Source of the DNA: Bacteroidales bacterium
Lineage (GTDB): Bacteria > Bacteroidota > Bacteroidia > Bacteroidales > F082
Length of the DNA stretch: 64,000 bases
Direction: 5' to 3'
Assembly (NCBI GenBank): GCA_017477425.1
Contig: JAFUVT010000031.1
Location: forward strand, 1-64,000
Below the pieces are notes generated by a model that worked only from the letters and a program-made list of their open reading frames with translations, was not told the DNA's origin and made no database searches. Shown in pieces: positions 60,453-64,000 of this stretch (position 1 is the stretch's first letter; every line of letters begins with the position of its first letter). Made by a program: the position numbers and the translations under genes.

Positions 60453-60476
60453 AGACGTAGCGCGCTACGTCTCTAC
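60449..60476. repeat. GTAGAGACG palindrome, copy 2 (perfect 28 bp)
   Basis: GTAGAGACGTAGCG is followed by its exact reverse complement. Same outer sequence as copy 1 at 9693. It provides the DUF2851 stop codon and lies between convergent genes. Confidence 0.85.
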
Positions 60477-60480
60477 AAGG

Positions 60481-60681
60481 TCAATCGTTTTCATCCAACA
60501 TGAAAACCTCTTCTACAGGTTTCCCAAAAACACGCGCCATCTTCAAAGCCAGCACCGTAGACGGAACATACCGTCCTGATTCAATGGCATTTATCGACTG
60601 TCGGCTGACCCCGACCCGTTTGGCCAATTCCTCTTGCGTGAGATCCATTTCGGCACGGGCCACTTTCAAACGGTTCTTCAT
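60481..60681 (-). CDS. XRE family regulator
   Basis: 66 residues, a bare helix-turn-helix of the YozG/YgzD type: MKNRLKVARAEMDLTQEELA then VGVSRQSINAIESGRYVPST. The ATG overlaps the stop codon of the membrane-protein gene (ATGA), so the two are coupled. Such HTH/membrane-protein pairs are common, and the regulator normally controls its own operon. Promoter at 61185. Confidence 0.93.
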   Translation of the reverse strand: MKNRLKVARAEMDLTQEELAKRVGVSRQSINAIESGRYVPSTVLALKMARVFGKPVEEVFMLDEND

Positions 60682-61157
60682 TGCTCAACTCCTTTTTTGA
60701 AACGATACAACTCAATCCTGAACTTGACAATGAACAGCAGGAGGAAAACGAAAAACACAAAATAAGGGACAATTGCGTATATACCGCCATAGATAGTCAA
60801 AGTGGCAAGGATGAACAACACTGCCGTGACGTATGTTGCCCAAACCAGACTCTGCTCACGGATGTGGCTCACGAACTCGTCTTCCACCTTCTCCTTTGAA
60901 AAACCAATGAAAATCAAGCCGATAGTCAAGATGGAGAATATAAGCGTCAACGGTCTAGTAGTAGCCATCACGAAAAAACCATGCCGTGAAGGCTCATCGT
61001 CAAAAAACTCATAGACACCGTCATAAAAAATGGCTGGCATTTTGAAAGATAGATTCGGGAACCAAATCTGGGTTACGATAAACGCCGCCACCACAGCGAT
61101 GGCCAGCACCCATCCCACTATTTGGAAGCGATGGGGAAAGAGATAGTTTTTGTTCAT
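60678..61157 (-). CDS. Four-helix membrane protein of unknown function
   Basis: 159 residues with four predicted helices (about 14-32, 70-86, 105-122, 127-145). No cofactor or catalytic motif. First gene of the pair with the XRE regulator, resembling the DUF2178/DUF3796 type helix bundles linked to small HTH regulators, but I cannot assign a family. Confidence 0.8.
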   Translation of the reverse strand: MNKNYLFPHRFQIVGWVLAIAVVAAFIVTQIWFPNLSFKMPAIFYDGVYEFFDDEPSRHGFFVMATTRPLTLIFSILTIGLIFIGFSKEKVEDEFVSHIREQSLVWATYVTAVLFILATLTIYGGIYAIVPYFVFFVFLLLFIVKFRIELYRFKKGVEQ

Positions 61158-61184
61158 GATGTTTAGATTTTAAGTTTGACGCCA

Positions 61185-61192
61185 CAAAAGTA
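61185..61192 (-). promoter_or_regulatory. Promoter -7 element for the membrane protein/XRE pair
   Basis: TACTTTTG on the minus strand, 28 bases before the start codon. Confidence 0.55.
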
Positions 61193-61254
61193 AAGCAAAC
61201 TTTCCAATTAGACAAATTAATTTGTCGTTATTTTTCAGACAAAATAAAGGATTC

Positions 61255-61342
61255 CACAAACGACCGAACAAAACAATCACAAATAACCGAACAAATTGTC
61301 AACAAATAACCGAACAAATTCATCACAAACGACCGAAAACAC
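61255..61342. repeat. Four 23-bp direct repeats (iterons)
   Basis: Units start at 61255, 61278, 61301 and 61324, so the spacing is exactly 23 bases each. The shared core is ACAAAyrACCGAACAAA: units 2 and 3 read CAAATAACCGAACAAAT and units 1 and 4 read CAAACGACCGAA. They lie between the divergent membrane-protein/XRE and AAA/DUF4143 promoters. Confidence 0.85.
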
Positions 61343-61375
61343 ACCAAAATATTTGCATAATCAAAACAAAACCAA

Positions 61376-61383
61376 TATTTTTG
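61376..61383 (+). promoter_or_regulatory. Promoter -7 element for the AAA/DUF4143 gene
   Basis: TATTTTTG, 26 bases before ATG; the last iteron ends about 35 bases upstream. Confidence 0.6.
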
Positions 61384-61408
61384 CAGCGTTTTTGAAAACT
61401 TTCAAACG

Positions 61409-62686
61409 ATGAAGGCAAAATACAAACCAAGAATAGCCGACAGACTACTTGCCAGAAAATTGGCAGGCAAAGGAGCCGTTTTGGTGGAAGGGCCAAAATG
61501 GTGCGGCAAAACCACAACTGCGCAACAACAAGCCAAGAGCCTGCTCAATCTTGGCGATAGCGAAGTCTTGAGCCAAAGCCTTCGGATGATGGAAATCAGT
61601 CCGAAAACGCTGTTGCAGGGCGAAACGCCGCGCCTGATTGATGAATGGCAAACCATTCCCCCGCTTTGGGACACCATCCGCAGCAAAGTGGACCAACGCG
61701 GCGAGTTTGCCCAATTCATCCTGACAGGCTCGTCGGTGCTCCCCCAAGCCAATGAAACCACGCATAGCGGGACAGGGCGTTTTGCCCACATCAAAATGCG
61801 GCCAATGAGCCTGTTCGAGTCGGGCGAATCGACGGGAAGCGTAAGCCTTGGCGCGTTGTTCGATGGCAAGACCTTTGAGCCGCAGTCCAGCGAACTCGAC
61901 CTCCAAAAAATAGCCTACCTGACCTGCCGAGGTGGTTGGCCACAAGCCACGCTGATAGACGGCGACATCGCGTTGGACCAAGCCTTTGATTACCTCGATG
62001 CGGTGACCGAACGCGACATCCAGCGGGTTGATGGAGTGAAACGCAGCCCGGAACGTGCCAAGTTGCTGCTACGTTCATACGCCCGTAACATCTCACAACA
62101 GGTTTCCTACGGCACCATCAAGGCCGATATGCGGTCGAACGACTCAAAAACGCTCGATGAAGACACCGTGGCCGACTACATCAAAGCATTAAAGCAACTC
62201 TTTGTCATAGAAGACCTTGCGGCTTGGAATCCCAACATTCGCAGCAAATCGGCCATCCGAACCAGCGACACTCGACACTTCGTCGACCCAAGCATTGGTA
62301 CGGCCGCATTAGGTTTAGGGCCCAACGACCTAATTAATGACCTGAATGCTTTTGGACTGCTTTTCGAAGACCTTGCCGTGCGCGACTTGCGTGTGTTTGC
62401 CGAAGCACTCGATGGCAAATTGTATCATTATCGCGACAGCTCGGGATTGGAATGCGACACCGTGTTGCACCGTCGCAACGGTTCCTACGCACTGATTGAG
62501 GTAAAACTTGGTGGAGAAAAACTCATCGAGGAAGGTGTGGTTTCGCTGAACAGCCTCGCCAGCACCATCGACACCGACCGAATGCACAAGCCTTCGTTTA
62601 TGATGGTTCTGACCGCCGTGGGGCCATACGCCTACCAGCGCAAAGACGGCATTTTTGTCGTCCCTATCGGATGCTTGAAGGATTAA
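61409..62686 (+). CDS. AAA family ATPase with DUF4143 domain
   Basis: 425 residues. AAA_14 domain with Walker A GPKWCGKTTT at 28-37 and Walker B PRLIDEWQ, FILTGSS sensor; the C-terminal DUF4143 domain (from about 195; ERDIQRVDG, LFEDLAVRDLRVFAE, GLECDTVLHRRNGSYALIEVKLGG) has a PD-(D/E)XK-like core in ECD...IEVK. Members are numerous, patchily distributed, and of unknown role. Its direct-repeat promoter region is unusual. Confidence 0.88.
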   Translation: MKAKYKPRIADRLLARKLAGKGAVLVEGPKWCGKTTTAQQQAKSLLNLGDSEVLSQSLRMMEISPKTLLQGETPRLIDEWQTIPPLWDTIRSKVDQRGEFAQFILTGSSVLPQANETTHSGTGRFAHIKMRPMSLFESGESTGSVSLGALFDGKTFEPQSSELDLQKIAYLTCRGGWPQATLIDGDIALDQAFDYLDAVTERDIQRVDGVKRSPERAKLLLRSYARNISQQVSYGTIKADMRSNDSKTLDEDTVADYIKALKQLFVIEDLAAWNPNIRSKSAIRTSDTRHFVDPSIGTAALGLGPNDLINDLNAFGLLFEDLAVRDLRVFAEALDGKLYHYRDSSGLECDTVLHRRNGSYALIEVKLGGEKLIEEGVVSLNSLASTIDTDRMHKPSFMMVLTAVGPYAYQRKDGIFVVPIGCLKD

Positions 62687-62692
62687 GACCTA

Positions 62693-63880
62693 TCACTTCA
62701 AAAACTTCCTCGGAGAATAGGCGAAAATCCAGGGGCGGTTGCTCAAGTAGCCGTTGTAAACCACTTTGCCCTCTTTATTGATATAGGTGAGCTGCGGGAA
62801 GGCATTGAAGTCCAAATCCTGCATGATGGCCTTACTGTCAACGACTTTCGCCCAAGTGTGAGCCGACTCGTTCTGGGTTTCGTACGCATAAAACGCCGAG
62901 TCGCTTTCCTCGTTGAACGAGACGAAAGCCGCTACGAAAACCTTGGTCGTGTCGCCTTCATATTGGGCGGCTAACTTTGAGAAATGCGGCAATTCCCTAT
63001 GGCAGTTTCCGCAATGCGACGACCAGAAGAACACCGCGACATTCTTTCCTTTAAGCGAGGCCTCTGTCAGCGTATCGCCCTCATTCGTCACGAAGGCATA
63101 CGACAACGGGAAAGGCTCGTCCACCTTGCTATTCATCTCATTGGCAACGAGATAAGCGAACAAGTTCGCACTCATCAAAAACGAAAGTGGCAACGAAAAC
63201 AACATCAATACGGCCAAAAACACATTCCTTGTTTTCGTAGAGACTTTCAACGATTGCAGCAGTATGACCGCCAAAACCGACATCACCAACGCAATGAGCC
63301 GCGCCGCCACATATGGAAAATAGCCAATAATATGAGACAGCACCATCGGCAAGATGAAAACCAATGCCCGAATCCATCTTTCCTTGGTGGTAGCATTACG
63401 CGTAACATAGTAAAAGGCTGGCAACGTGACGAATGCGATGGACATCACGACGACATCGTTGCCCCAAGCACCCGTCAATAAAAGGACTGCAAAGGGCAAG
63501 AAACCCATAAACAGCGATTCCTTATAGACATCCTTGACAGGCAAGCGCAAGATGATGATTGTCAACAGGTAAGGAACAAACAGACACGCAGCGATGATTC
63601 CGACAAACCGAAAAGCCGCCGACTTGACAACAGAATTGATGTACAATGGAACGCTCACCAAAACCAGCAACGACAACAAGCACAGCCAGATGTGTTTTGG
63701 TCTCTTCGGTGCCACGACAATCGACAAGGCAAGGCAAATCCCTGCGCCCGCGCACCAATTCATCATGAAGGTCGGGGCCTTATATTCCGACCCAAATAAA
63801 CCATAAAAAAATGAAGCCACCCCGATAAGGATTCCAGCCGCCATAAATCCGATTTGCAGGGTTTTCTTCCTGTTTTCCAT
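62693..63880 (-). CDS. Membrane protein with C-terminal thioredoxin-like (TlpA) domain
   Basis: 395 residues. About nine hydrophobic helices in the first 250 residues, then a periplasmic thioredoxin fold (about 260-395) with the active-site-like CGNC in FFWSSHCGNCHREL and a cis-Pro segment FNAFPQLTYIN. It would reduce or isomerise disulfides, or handle cytochrome maturation, at the outer face of the inner membrane. Nine helices fused to a TlpA domain is not a standard DsbD or ScsB plan. ATG at 63880 begins MENRKKTLQIGF. Ends seven bases after the ATPase gene stop on the opposite strand. Confidence 0.78.
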   Translation of the reverse strand: MENRKKTLQIGFMAAGILIGVASFFYGLFGSEYKAPTFMMNWCAGAGICLALSIVVAPKRPKHIWLCLLSLLVLVSVPLYINSVVKSAAFRFVGIIAACLFVPYLLTIIILRLPVKDVYKESLFMGFLPFAVLLLTGAWGNDVVVMSIAFVTLPAFYYVTRNATTKERWIRALVFILPMVLSHIIGYFPYVAARLIALVMSVLAVILLQSLKVSTKTRNVFLAVLMLFSLPLSFLMSANLFAYLVANEMNSKVDEPFPLSYAFVTNEGDTLTEASLKGKNVAVFFWSSHCGNCHRELPHFSKLAAQYEGDTTKVFVAAFVSFNEESDSAFYAYETQNESAHTWAKVVDSKAIMQDLDFNAFPQLTYINKEGKVVYNGYLSNRPWIFAYSPRKFLK

Positions 63881-63960
63881 TATGTTAGTTGTTTTTTCTC
63901 CCAATTTTATTATTCAACGGATTATTTTCCCTATTATTGCAACAAATTTGAATTTCAAGT

Positions 63961-63979
63961 GGGGGACAATTTGTCCCCC
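63961..63979. promoter_or_regulatory. 19-bp perfect palindrome upstream of the membrane thioredoxin gene
   Basis: GGGGGACAA-T-TTGTCCCCC. It lies 80 bases upstream of the start codon without a T tract, so it may be an operator or part of a gene beyond the window edge. Confidence 0.5.
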
Positions 63980-64000
63980 TGTTCGAACGAAAATTATAAA

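Noticed and set aside
60481-61157. Toxin-antitoxin module (XRE plus membrane protein)
   Set aside because: The membrane protein has four long helices and no toxin-like features; a regulator/membrane-protein pair is the simpler reading.
61255-61342. CRISPR-like array
   Set aside because: The four repeat units nearly abut, with only 4-6 variable bases between cores; there are no spacers and no cas genes.

Overview
The window looks like a chromosomal segment of a member of the Bacteroidales (phylum Bacteroidota), probably from a gut-type or other anaerobic habitat. Evidence: many start sites are preceded by the Bacteroidota-type promoter core TAnnTTTG; gliding/type IX secretion (T9SS) accessory genes gldB, gldD and gldE are present; two secreted proteins end in T9SS type A sorting domains; there is a SusC/CirA-like TonB-dependent receptor, a tryptophanase of the Bacteroides type, a B12-dependent class II ribonucleotide reductase, and the mutY-ssb-gldE-gldD order typical of the phylum. 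GC content is moderate (about 50 percent by eye) and coding density is high. No phage, insertion sequence, integrase, rRNA operon or CRISPR array was seen.

Layout. 1-5.2 kb: 3' end of a large T9SS-exported surface protein, a small protein with a sorting-signal-like tail, then gldB, cinA and a nucleoside phosphorylase. 5.2-14 kb: an OmpA-family protein, two small beta-barrel proteins, two M24B aminopeptidases in tandem, a TonB-dependent receptor and rpmB. 14-21 kb: a His-tailed FKBP-type isomerase, an MscS channel, an exosortase/archaeosortase-like membrane protease, a ROK kinase, class II ribonucleotide reductase and tatD. 21-32 kb: trpS-hflX-tatD operon, RNase E/G, a 29-residue ribosome-type peptide missed by length cut-offs, HU, mutY-ssb-gldE-gldD, corA, a T9SS-exported endonuclease I and an MntP-like membrane protein. 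32-41 kb: a toxin-antitoxin-like module with a split toxin, tryptophanase, ung-rdgB, envelope proteins, tRNA-Gln, udk, rsmI. 41-57.5 kb: tdk, a glycan-initiating sugar transferase operon, pcm, a HerA-like ATPase, trmB, an HU/SPOR protein, kdsB, a deoxynucleoside kinase, an LptF/G-type permease, tgt, GT2, a radical SAM protein, rny and zapA with a probable 6S RNA between them. 57.5-64 kb: 5'-nucleotidase, DUF2851, an XRE regulator/membrane protein pair, an AAA/DUF4143 ATPase behind four 23-bp direct repeats, and a membrane thioredoxin.

The most unusual signals are: (1) a toxin gene split at an in-frame GGGAAAA slippery heptamer next to the stop codon; (2) an exosortase-like protein together with a small secreted protein whose C-terminus has the motif-helix-basic layout of exosortase substrates; (3) several families of short palindromic elements, one of which (core TTCGACAGGCTCAG) lies between genes and also in frame inside two proteins including ribonucleotide reductase; (4) four iterons exactly 23 bp apart before an AAA/DUF4143 gene; (5) intergenic inverted repeats built from seven-base words. 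All functional assignments rest on recognising families from sequence; no database search was run.
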